A stretch of DNA of 64,000 nucleotides from Clostridium kluyveri DSM 555 (GTDB lineage: Bacteria; Bacillota; Clostridia; Clostridiales; Clostridiaceae): the NCBI RefSeq assembly GCF_000016505.1, contig NC_009706.1, positions 2,418,001-2,482,000 on the forward strand, given 5' to 3'. The notes below the pieces were generated by a model, which did not search any database, was not told the origin of the DNA, and worked only from the letters and a program-made list of their open reading frames with translations. Below, piece after piece: positions 1 to 8,777 of the stretch; position 1 is the stretch's first letter; each line of letters opens with the position of its first letter. The position numbers were made by a program, and so were the translations under genes.

Positions 1-1265
1 TATTCCCAGAGCTTTTTATCCATTAATCCATTTTTTTCTTTCTCCTCTTCATTGTATACATCATCTGTATCAATACAAATATAGGCACTTAAAGTTTCAC
101 ACTCCCATTGAAGTCTGTTTAAGGTTCTTATATGCTTTTTACCGGAAATGATTACTCTGGCACCCGAATCATTTATAATACTTTTTATTCTTTCTTCCGG
201 AGTATCTGCATCAATTGGAATATATGCCCCTCCGGCTTTTAAAACTGCCATAACTGAAATCACCTGGTTTATTGAATTCTCAAGTAAAATGCCTACAAAT
301 TCATCCGCATGTATATTTCTGTCATTCACCAGATAATTGGCAATGGAATTAGCTCGTTCATTTAGCTCCATATAAGTAATTTTCTCATTTTCATGAACCA
401 GGGCAGTTTTATGAGGAAATTTTTCTACCTGTTGCTGAAACATTTCAACTATAGTATCCTTTGAATTAAACTCCAGTGTATTATTATTAAAATCACACAA
501 TAGGCACCTTTTTTCATCTTCACTGGAAACTTCAATATCCATAAGCTTTGCACTGGTATTATCCACCACAAAAGTATAATAGTTAATTAAGTTATTTCCT
601 ATGCTTTCAATAATTTTTTTGGAAAATAATACCGAATTATATTCAATATTGAGAAGGATGGACTGTTTAAGAAGATTAAATGAAAAAATCATATCTGACT
701 TTATATATTCTATATTACTTTTATCTTGAATATTTTCCAGTAACACAATGGTTTTAAATAATGGTGTATACTCGTCATTTTTAATATTTAAAATATCTGC
801 AATTTTATCTAGGGGAAAATTTTGATTTTTATCTGCTTCTATGACGGTTTTCTTTACAATTCCCAAAAAATCCTTAAAACTCATATGACCATGTATATAG
901 GTTCTTATAGCCAATATATTATTAATATATTCACCTTTTTCTTTTTGTCTGAAAATCGGCATTCCAACTATAATATCTTCACTGCCTGTATATGTGCTAA
1001 GCAAAAATTCCACCCCTGAGAGCAGTATCATAAATAATGCATGCTGAGAATTCTTACTAATTGATAATAAGCGATTAAAAGTATTCCCCTTAATTTCAGC
1101 ATGAAAGCTTGTCTTTAAATACTGGCTCAATCTAGGCCTTGTGGAAGTTGTTAAAAATCCACTCATTTCTACATCTCCCTCCAGCCTTTTAATCCAGTAA
1201 TTTTTTTCATCTTCAAACTTTCCACTAGATATTAAAATATTCTTTGAATATTTGCCCACAGCCAT
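1..1265 (-). CDS. NRPS, N-terminal part (half condensation domain, then adenylation domain), runs off window edge
   Basis: Partial gene: 421 codons are visible and the reading frame is open to base 1. The ATG at 1265 is preceded by GGGGTGA. Residues about 20-240 match only the C-terminal lobe of a condensation domain (YWIKRLEG, then a stretch like LFMILLSG...DIIVGMP). There is no HHxxxDG active site, because the N-terminal lobe is absent. Residues about 265-421 begin an adenylation domain, with core motif LKAGGAYIPID at 342-352. The gene lies 36 bp behind the KS-carrier-condensation gene in the same operon. The amino acid activated cannot be read because the substrate pocket lies outside the window. 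The family assignment is firm; how the half domain works is inference. Confidence 0.9.
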   Translation of the reverse strand, partial: MAVGKYSKNILISSGKFEDEKNYWIKRLEGDVEMSGFLTTSTRPRLSQYLKTSFHAEIKGNTFNRLLSISKNSQHALFMILLSGVEFLLSTYTGSEDIIVGMPIFRQKEKGEYINNILAIRTYIHGHMSFKDFLGIVKKTVIEADKNQNFPLDKIADILNIKNDEYTPLFKTIVLLENIQDKSNIEYIKSDMIFSFNLLKQSILLNIEYNSVLFSKKIIESIGNNLINYYTFVVDNTSAKLMDIEVSSEDEKRCLLCDFNNNTLEFNSKDTIVEMFQQQVEKFPHKTALVHENEKITYMELNERANSIANYLVNDRNIHADEFVGILLENSINQVISVMAVLKAGGAYIPIDADTPEERIKSIINDSGARVIISGKKHIRTLNRLQWECETLSAYICIDTDDVYNEEEKEKNGLMDKKLWE

Positions 1266-1301
1266 TTTTATCACCCCTAAAATATTTCATTTACAATTTG
1301 T

Positions 1302-4300
1302 CTAAAAATCAAATTCCACTTCATCTAAAGAAGCTTCTTCAAGCAATTTAAGATTATATTCTATATCAATTTGTTTTAATTTTATATCTGGATTTTTAAC
1401 CACAGTTTTTAATATATTAATGTAGTCTCTTACGAATCTTTCCATAGTATCCCTCTTAAAAAGTTTCACACAATATTGTACATTTAAATTTATAACATCC
1501 TCCCTTTCTATTGCTTCAAAAGTAATATCAAATTTACACTTTTTATTTTCATCAAAAGGTGTTAATTTAAGTCCATCTATCTTAATATCTGGAATATCCA
1601 TATTTTGCAGTGCAAAAACTGTATCAAATATAGGATTTCTAGCCGCTTCTCTAGTGGTAAGAATACTGTCCACTAAATCGTCAAATTGATAATCCTGATT
1701 TTCAAAAGCCTCTAAAACATTATATTTTACTTCATATAAGAACTCCCTATAGGATTTGTCCATAGAAGCATTATTTCTAAGTGCAAGCATATTAACAAAC
1801 ATTCCCACAATATTTTGTAAATCTGAATTAGGCCTACAAGCTACCGGAGAACCTACAACTATATCTTCCTGTCCACTATATTTTGATAACAAAATATAAT
1901 AGCCAGATAATAAAACCATAAACAAAGTGTTTTCAGCTTTCATACAAAAATTCAAAATACTAGAGGTCAATTTTTCATCCAGAGTAACTTTAAGTATATC
2001 CCCTTGAAAACCCTGGATTTCAGGTCTTTCATAATCTGTAGGCATATTTAAAATCGGCACTCCTGATTTAAATAAATTATTCCAGTATTTTTCCTGCTTT
2101 TTCATATATTCAGATTTACTGAATTGTCTCTGCCAAACTGCAAAATCTCTATAGTACAGCTTTGATTCACTTACTTTTAACCCATTATATAAGTCTGCAA
2201 AATGCTTAAGTAAAATTCCCATAGATGTTCCATCTGAAATTATATGATGCATATCAATAATCATCACATATTTATCCTCATTGATTTTTAAAAGAGCTGC
2301 CCTCAATAAAGGAGCCTTATCTAGATCAAAGGGCCTCACAAAATTTTCAATGAACATTTCAACACTATCTAAATTCAAATTTTTATGATACACTTCAAAT
2401 TCCACATTTGAACTTATTTTTTGAACAGGCTCTTCATTTTCAATATGAAAGGATGTCCTAAATGCCTCATGAATTTTAATCAATTCTTTAAATGTATCGT
2501 CAAAACGCTTAGTGTCCACTTTTCCATGGATAACAACTGCAAAAGGCATATTATAGTTTATATCAGAGCGATTTAATTGACTCAATATATAAAGCCTTTT
2601 CTGTGCTGAAGATAAGGGATAATACTCCATCTCTGCTGCCTTGGGTATTTCATAACAACATTTAATATTATCAGACTTACTGTGAGTTAAATATCTGGCA
2701 AAATCATATATTGTCTGATATTTTAATACCTGTGAAATATTAATTTGTTTTCCTATTTTTTTATTTAAACTATTTACAATCTTTACAGCCATTATGGAGT
2801 CTCCCCCAAGTTCATAAAAACTCTCAAATATATCTATTTCTCTAAAGCCAAGTTCTTTTCCCCAAATCCTAGCTAATAATATTTCAATATCAGAATATTT
2901 CTCGTTTTCTTTCTTTCCTTTTAAAATCACCTCATAATCCTCTAATTTATTTTCCAAGTGAACATTTTTTTCAATACCATCAGGTATTTCCAGCCAACAT
3001 CTCTCTTTTTGAAAGGAATAAGTTGGTAAGCTTATTTTTTTTCTCCTTTCATTTTTATAAAATCTGCTCCATTTAAAGTCTGCTCCTTTAACATACATAC
3101 TGCAGATCTCTTTTAACACATCCATGGATTTACTGTGGTGAAAAAATCTATTCATTACATCTTCCAAACTAATATTAATCTTTTCTCTTTCACCAGTTAA
3201 GATATTACAGCCATAGAAAATATTACTGTTATATTTAACGGATTCATAACTATCAGTGCAGCACAAATAATCCAGTTTTTCTCTTAAATCAAGAGTATCT
3301 TTTGAAATAACAGCTATCCTAAAATTATAATGCTTTCTGCCTGTTGAGGCAGTATAACAAATATCCTTAAAATTTATGTCCTTTGCATTCTTTAAAAAAG
3401 TATTATATTTTAATATAAGTTCCTTTAAAGTTTTTTCTGTTTTAGCAGATATCACAAAAATATTATGTTCAAAATTAACTTCTGGTTTTTCTAAATTATT
3501 TTCAAAAGGAGCTTCTTCTAAAACAATATGACAATTTGTCCCACTGAATCCAAATGAACTTACCCCTGCCCTGAGGGGGCCGCTCCTGATGTTCCACTTT
3601 TTTAATCTATCATTCACATAAAGAGGACTGTCTTCAAAATTTATGCTTTTATTGGGGGTAAAAAAATTTATGCTTGGTGGAATATATCTGTGCCTTATAG
3701 ACAATACAACTTTTATAAAACTTGCAATTCCTGCACAGTCATATAGATGGCCTATGTTAGATTTTACAGAGCCTATTCCACAAAATTGCTTTTTATGGGT
3801 GTATCTTTCAAATGCCTTTTTTATTCCATCAATTTCAATAGGGTCTCCAAGCTTTGTTCCGGTTCCATGAGCTTCAATATAAGAAATGGTCTCAGGATTT
3901 ATCCCTGCATTCTTCCATGCTTTTATTATTACACTAGACTGGGCTTTTACATTTGGTGCAGTTATTCCAATTGACTTTCCATCCTGGTTAACTGCACTTC
4001 CTTTAATAATTGCATATATATTATCTCCATCTTTTAAAGCTTTGTTTAATGGTTTTAAAAGTACTGCAGCTACTCCCTCTCCTATACCTGTACCATCTGA
4101 ATTTTCATCAAAAGCTCTAGTCTTACCATCTGAAGATTCTATCCCTATTTTTTCACTACTTTCAAGAGGCATAATATAAACTTTTACTCCTCCTGAAAGA
4201 GCTAATTCACATTCTCCATTTTGTATAGATTTGCAGGCCATGTGAATAGCTACTAGAGAAGAAGAGCAGGCAGTATCAATCAGCATGCTTGGTCCTTTTA

Positions 4301-4874
4301 AATCAAGCATGTAAGAAATTCTGCTGGGTATAATTGAGGAAAGATTTCCCACTATAGAAATAGCACTATTTGATTCATCAATTCTAGAAATCATATCTCC
4401 ATACTTGTCTCCCTGAAAATCTCCTATGTATCCTACAAACACACCAGTATTACTTCCAACTAACCTATTGCCCCCGTATCCTGCATCTTCTATAGTCTTC
4501 CATGCAGTCTGAAGAAACAGCCTTTGACTGGGATTCATTAAGCTCGCTTCCTTAGGTGTTAAACGAAAAAACCTACAGTCAAATTTGTCAATTTCATCTA
4601 AATATCCTGCTTGTAAATATTTTATTTTATCTTTTGACATTCCAATGTAATTGAGATATTTGTCAATATCTTCTTTTCTTTTTTCAGGGAAATTACCTAT
4701 ACAATCTTTTCCATCAACTAGATTACTCCAAAATTCATTCAAATCCTCAGCTTTCGGAAATGTTGCCGCCATACCTATTATTGCAATATCTTTAGTTGAA
4801 GTAATTCCTATAAATTCACTGCTATATGATTCTATTCCATTGAAACTTTCCACAGATAATGAATTGTGTTCCAT
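1302..4874 (-). CDS. Hybrid PKS/NRPS protein: ketosynthase, carrier protein, condensation domain
   Basis: 1190 residues. A ketosynthase occupies about 28-455, with active-site Cys203 in DTACSSSL, His336 in EAHGTGT and His376 in NIGH. A ketosynthase-associated linker follows (455-630) and no acyltransferase domain is present. A carrier domain at about 660-730 has Ser693 in LGGDSI as the phosphopantetheine site. A complete condensation domain occupies about 750-1170, with HHIISDG at 876-882. The C-terminus is acidic (EEASLDEVEFDF) and may be a docking tail. The protein would extend an acyl chain by one malonate-type unit and then condense it with an amino acid held by the next protein. Lacking its own AT, it presumably uses the discrete acyltransferase encoded 33 bp upstream. 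Domain calls come from visible motifs; the order of chemistry is inferred from co-linearity. Confidence 0.95.
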   Translation of the reverse strand: MEHNSLSVESFNGIESYSSEFIGITSTKDIAIIGMAATFPKAEDLNEFWSNLVDGKDCIGNFPEKRKEDIDKYLNYIGMSKDKIKYLQAGYLDEIDKFDCRFFRLTPKEASLMNPSQRLFLQTAWKTIEDAGYGGNRLVGSNTGVFVGYIGDFQGDKYGDMISRIDESNSAISIVGNLSSIIPSRISYMLDLKGPSMLIDTACSSSLVAIHMACKSIQNGECELALSGGVKVYIMPLESSEKIGIESSDGKTRAFDENSDGTGIGEGVAAVLLKPLNKALKDGDNIYAIIKGSAVNQDGKSIGITAPNVKAQSSVIIKAWKNAGINPETISYIEAHGTGTKLGDPIEIDGIKKAFERYTHKKQFCGIGSVKSNIGHLYDCAGIASFIKVVLSIRHRYIPPSINFFTPNKSINFEDSPLYVNDRLKKWNIRSGPLRAGVSSFGFSGTNCHIVLEEAPFENNLEKPEVNFEHNIFVISAKTEKTLKELILKYNTFLKNAKDINFKDICYTASTGRKHYNFRIAVISKDTLDLREKLDYLCCTDSYESVKYNSNIFYGCNILTGEREKINISLEDVMNRFFHHSKSMDVLKEICSMYVKGADFKWSRFYKNERRKKISLPTYSFQKERCWLEIPDGIEKNVHLENKLEDYEVILKGKKENEKYSDIEILLARIWGKELGFREIDIFESFYELGGDSIMAVKIVNSLNKKIGKQINISQVLKYQTIYDFARYLTHSKSDNIKCCYEIPKAAEMEYYPLSSAQKRLYILSQLNRSDINYNMPFAVVIHGKVDTKRFDDTFKELIKIHEAFRTSFHIENEEPVQKISSNVEFEVYHKNLNLDSVEMFIENFVRPFDLDKAPLLRAALLKINEDKYVMIIDMHHIISDGTSMGILLKHFADLYNGLKVSESKLYYRDFAVWQRQFSKSEYMKKQEKYWNNLFKSGVPILNMPTDYERPEIQGFQGDILKVTLDEKLTSSILNFCMKAENTLFMVLLSGYYILLSKYSGQEDIVVGSPVACRPNSDLQNIVGMFVNMLALRNNASMDKSYREFLYEVKYNVLEAFENQDYQFDDLVDSILTTREAARNPIFDTVFALQNMDIPDIKIDGLKLTPFDENKKCKFDITFEAIEREDVINLNVQYCVKLFKRDTMERFVRDYINILKTVVKNPDIKLKQIDIEYNLKLLEEASLDEVEFDF

Positions 4875-4907
4875 TTATAATAAAACCTCCAATTTTAACT
4901 ACTATTC

Positions 4908-6173
4908 TTATGATTTTATTACATAAGAAGATATTTGTTTCATATTTATTTCATTTAAAATTTCATTCAGTCTTTCTTTTCTCTCTTCCATAGGCACTTT
5001 TTTTGTATCAAATACCATTTTCAACATATCTAAAGCTTCCTCTACTTTCTCCAAATTAGATTTACATGCTGATTTTTCAATATCTTCTCTCATCTTTTTA
5101 ATTTGTCTGTAGGGTATAATTACTCCCTTATAATATTCAGTGCCGTTCCAATTATTATTTTCAGTACAGATGGCAGCAGCTAGACACCTGTCAATTAACT
5201 TCAGAGCAGTACTTTTTTCTTCATTATAAATATTCAATAAAAAATCTTTTCTTAAAATTTCAAAGTTTTCTATGGATTCAAATGAATGTACAGTTATATC
5301 ACTTGTTATCTGTCTGGTTAAATTTTTTAAAACAGTTCCAGGGCCCATATCCACACAAATATGAATGGATTGATCCTTTATGTAATTTATTGATTGCTGC
5401 CACATTACAGGATTAGTCATTTGTGCTGTTAAATTATATACAATATCCTCTGTCTTCATATAAGGTTTTCCAGTTACATTTGATATTACAGGCCATTTAA
5501 AATTATTGTATTTATATTCTTTTAATGCCTCTTTTAATTTATAGGCAGCACCATACATGATATCACTATGAGAAGGAACACTAACTTTTATAGGTATTAC
5601 TTTTCCCCCTAAATTTTCTATTTCAACTTTAAAAATTTCAAACATATTATCCTGCAGGGACACTGCTACCTGTTTCGGGCAATTATAGCATGCAATACAT
5701 ATTAAACTATTTTTTCTTTCATATATTGACTTACATATTGTCCTAATATGCTCTACTTCCATTCCATGTACCACAGCCATCATTCCCCCGCTTATGGCAG
5801 CTGCTTCCTGCATCAACTTTCCTCTCAAGCTCACTATTTCAAGTGCATCAGAAAACTTCAGCACTCCACTGCAAGTTAATGCGGAATATTCCCCCAAACT
5901 GTGTCCTGCACAAAACTCAGGATTGATACCTATTTCTTTCATATATACTTGAAAAGCTGCATAACTTACAGTTAATATTGCCGGTTGAGTAATTTCAGTT
6001 TTACTTAATTCTTCAATATCTCCCTGAAAACACATTTTAGCCACATTATATTCCAAAGTATATTCAGCTTCTTGAAAAATTTGCTTTACCAAAGGGTATC
6101 TATCATACATGGCTTTTCCCATGCCTACATATTGTGAACCCTGTCCTGGAAATAAAAATGCTAATTTACTCAT
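4908..6173 (-). CDS. Discrete malonyl-CoA-type acyltransferase (trans-AT) with C-terminal extension
   Basis: 421 residues; a FabD-like domain covers about 1-300. The motifs are GQGSQ at 10-14, and GHSLGEYSA starting at residue 90 with Ser92 as the catalytic nucleophile. FabD proteins are usually near 300 residues. The last ~115 residues are an extra, mostly helical and charged extension of unknown role. The gene lies between the AMP ligase (10 bp gap) and the AT-less ketosynthase gene (33 bp gap). This context points to loading malonyl units in trans onto the carrier of that hybrid protein rather than housekeeping fatty-acid synthesis. Substrate choice (malonyl or another) is not certain. Confidence 0.92.
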   Translation of the reverse strand: MSKLAFLFPGQGSQYVGMGKAMYDRYPLVKQIFQEAEYTLEYNVAKMCFQGDIEELSKTEITQPAILTVSYAAFQVYMKEIGINPEFCAGHSLGEYSALTCSGVLKFSDALEIVSLRGKLMQEAAAISGGMMAVVHGMEVEHIRTICKSIYERKNSLICIACYNCPKQVAVSLQDNMFEIFKVEIENLGGKVIPIKVSVPSHSDIMYGAAYKLKEALKEYKYNNFKWPVISNVTGKPYMKTEDIVYNLTAQMTNPVMWQQSINYIKDQSIHICVDMGPGTVLKNLTRQITSDITVHSFESIENFEILRKDFLLNIYNEEKSTALKLIDRCLAAAICTENNNWNGTEYYKGVIIPYRQIKKMREDIEKSACKSNLEKVEEALDMLKMVFDTKKVPMEERKERLNEILNEINMKQISSYVIKS

Positions 6174-6183
6174 TTTACACCTC

Positions 6184-8709
6184 TCATATATTGCTTAAAA
6201 TACTATTTGCATAATCATTCATCATTTTGCTTATTCCATGTGCACTTAATTTTAAATTATTGTACTCACAGAAAAATTCTATCTCATCATCTTTTGTATT
6301 CATTTCCATAAGAATGTCATAAACATTAAGCAGCTCTACATTGCAGCTCATAAATTCTCTATTGTATAGCAATATGGCATATGATGATTTATCTCTTTCA
6401 AGTCTCACCTGGTCTACATCATTTATAGAATACCAAAAGCCTCCTTCTGATATTTTATCTGGAGATAAATGGGAAAATTCTTTCATTTTTGAGATATTGT
6501 AACTGCCCGAATAAACCATATCTTCTTTATGGATCATAAGTTGAATTGAAACCACAGGCTCTTTTGAAACCCTAGAAAGCATAAAAATATACAATGATGT
6601 CATAAAATCCTCTACACTAATATTTTTATTACGGCATAAACCCTGTACACTTTTATACTGCTCTTGGTATAACTTGAATTGAAACATCACCGGCGCAGAT
6701 ATAATATCTCTACGTTTATTAATAAACTCCTCTGGAATTTTAAGTATAGGTAAAGTTATAGCTTGTCCTTTTTCTAGAAAAGCTGCAAGCTTTGCAATAG
6801 TGGGATATGCAAATAAGTCCATAACTGAGATCTTTTCGGGATATATACTCTCTAATCTATGAGTTATTTGATTTAATATAATTGAACTGGCTCCTATATC
6901 GAAAAAATTATCATTTATATTTATGGAACTTACTGGTAAAAATTCCCCACAAACACTTACTAAAGTTTTTTCTATTTCTGTGATGGGATTTTCATATATT
7001 TTGTCTTTACATAGTCTTTCCTTAAGATATTCCATTTCTTTTAAAACATCATTATATTCTCCTTGAAGATACATCTCACCCAACTTGTATCTTTGAATTT
7101 TTCCACTGGTAGTTTTGGGAATATGTTTTACCGGTATGATAAAATCCAAATTTACTCCCCGATTATAACTTATATACCTTTTAAGTTCTAAAGCTAATGG
7201 CATAAATTCTTCAATTTTCTTTTTAAACATTATAAATGCCAGTATAACATCTCTTTGAAACCTATTATCGAAAACGCCACATAGGGCAATTTTACCAAGT
7301 TCAATTCCCTCTACTCCTTCAGATGCCTTTTCTATATCATGGGGATAATAATTCTGTCCATTAACAAAAATAATATCTTTAGCTCTGCCAGTAACAATTA
7401 GACGGTTGTTCTCTATGAACCCCAAATCACCTGTATCCAGCCAACCATCTTTTAAAATAAGTTTAGAGGTGGCTTCTTCATTGTTATAATACCTTTCTGT
7501 TACATTATCACCCCTTATTTGAATATTGCCCAGAGTTTTATCAGGCAGAATTTCATTATTATCATTACAAATTCTTACACTGCAATCTGTTACCGGACTT
7601 CCCAAATCTGCAAGTCTTATACTGCCATTGCCCTTACCTTCAATTACCTTATCTCCAACAGATAAACTGCCTCTTAAAACATGTACACTTGCCATTTCTT
7701 CATTAACAGAAGGAAATGTTACTGCAAGGCTTGCCTCTGCCAGACCATATACATTAAATATTGATTTTTTATTTAACTTATAACATTCCATTTTATTTAA
7801 AAATTCCTCACAAAGATCTATAGAAATAGGCTCCGCTCCATTGAATATTAGACGAATACAGGATAAGTCCCATTCTTCAGCAGATTCAGGTTTAAAGTGA
7901 GATAAGAAATATTTGTATCCAAAATTAGGAGATGAGGTTAATGAAATTCTATGCTGGTTGACTTTATGCATCCAAAGATTGGGTCTTCTGATGAATAAAG
8001 TTGTAGGTATTATATATTGGTTTATTTTTAACATTGTAGTGGTCAGATGAAATCCTATCAATCCCATATCATGAGTTAGAGGCATCCAGCTCAGTGCCCT
8101 GTCCCCATCTGTAAGTTTTGCACAGTTTATTATGGCATTAATATTGGTCAATAAATTTTTATGAGTTAGCACCACCCCTTTTGGATCTCCCGTAGAGCCT
8201 GATGAAAATTGAATAAAAGCTATATCATCCAAAGAGGATTGCATTAATTGGCCGCTGCGTTCATTTTCTTTTATTTCCTCTAAAAAAATAGTATTGTGTT
8301 TAATTGCTTCATACTCTTCAGTGCTGTGATTTTTGAAAAGATACTTTTCTATTGATAAAAAAATCTTTTTATCTGTAATAAGAAAGGGATTATTTAATAT
8401 TTTCCATACCTTTAATAATTTAAGTCTATATTCATCTTTATTTGCAACAGTAATAGGTACTGGAATAATTTTCCCCAGTATGCATGCCCAAAATACAGAT
8501 ATAAATTTTTCGTCATCCTCAATCTGAAAAACCAATTCAAACCCAGGTTTAATTCCATCCAATTGAAGTACTCCAAGAATTTTACAAGCCTCTAAAAACA
8601 GTTCATCATAATTCAAATGCTTTTCCTTGTTTTTCCCAGATACAAAAGTAATTCCATTAGGACTTTTTTTTGCCGACTCAATTACTTCCAGCAAACTATT
8701 GTATACCAT
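6184..8709 (-). CDS. Fatty-acyl-AMP ligase fused to carrier protein and a degenerate half condensation domain
   Basis: 841 residues, ATG behind AAAGGAGATTTTAT. The AMP-binding core is seen at 167-178 (QFSSGSTGDPKG), with MPLTHDMGLIG near 209-219, TGDLG at 426-430 and a C-terminal PKTTSGKIQR at 531-540. This pattern fits fatty-acyl-AMP ligases that load lipids onto carrier domains. A carrier domain at about 575-640 has Ser609 in DIGASSI. Residues about 650-841 resemble a worn C-terminal lobe of a condensation domain (ISVEDFMTSLYIFMLSRV near 685-700; a final EFFCEYNNLKLS stretch) without HHxxxDG. It is the first biosynthetic gene after the exporter genes. Inferred role: activation of a fatty or aryl acid as starter unit of a lipopeptide. 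Confidence 0.92.
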   Translation of the reverse strand: MVYNSLLEVIESAKKSPNGITFVSGKNKEKHLNYDELFLEACKILGVLQLDGIKPGFELVFQIEDDEKFISVFWACILGKIIPVPITVANKDEYRLKLLKVWKILNNPFLITDKKIFLSIEKYLFKNHSTEEYEAIKHNTIFLEEIKENERSGQLMQSSLDDIAFIQFSSGSTGDPKGVVLTHKNLLTNINAIINCAKLTDGDRALSWMPLTHDMGLIGFHLTTTMLKINQYIIPTTLFIRRPNLWMHKVNQHRISLTSSPNFGYKYFLSHFKPESAEEWDLSCIRLIFNGAEPISIDLCEEFLNKMECYKLNKKSIFNVYGLAEASLAVTFPSVNEEMASVHVLRGSLSVGDKVIEGKGNGSIRLADLGSPVTDCSVRICNDNNEILPDKTLGNIQIRGDNVTERYYNNEEATSKLILKDGWLDTGDLGFIENNRLIVTGRAKDIIFVNGQNYYPHDIEKASEGVEGIELGKIALCGVFDNRFQRDVILAFIMFKKKIEEFMPLALELKRYISYNRGVNLDFIIPVKHIPKTTSGKIQRYKLGEMYLQGEYNDVLKEMEYLKERLCKDKIYENPITEIEKTLVSVCGEFLPVSSININDNFFDIGASSIILNQITHRLESIYPEKISVMDLFAYPTIAKLAAFLEKGQAITLPILKIPEEFINKRRDIISAPVMFQFKLYQEQYKSVQGLCRNKNISVEDFMTSLYIFMLSRVSKEPVVSIQLMIHKEDMVYSGSYNISKMKEFSHLSPDKISEGGFWYSINDVDQVRLERDKSSYAILLYNREFMSCNVELLNVYDILMEMNTKDDEIEFFCEYNNLKLSAHGISKMMNDYANSILSNI

Positions 8710-8777
8710 ATAAAATCTCCTTTAACTAATAATCTACATCAAGGCCTCCATATAGCCCGACTCTTAAATAACTTCTT

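Noticed and set aside
3643-4179. Plus-strand open frames inside the ketosynthase gene
   Set aside because: They are antisense to a strongly conserved PKS reading frame and have no ribosome binding sites.
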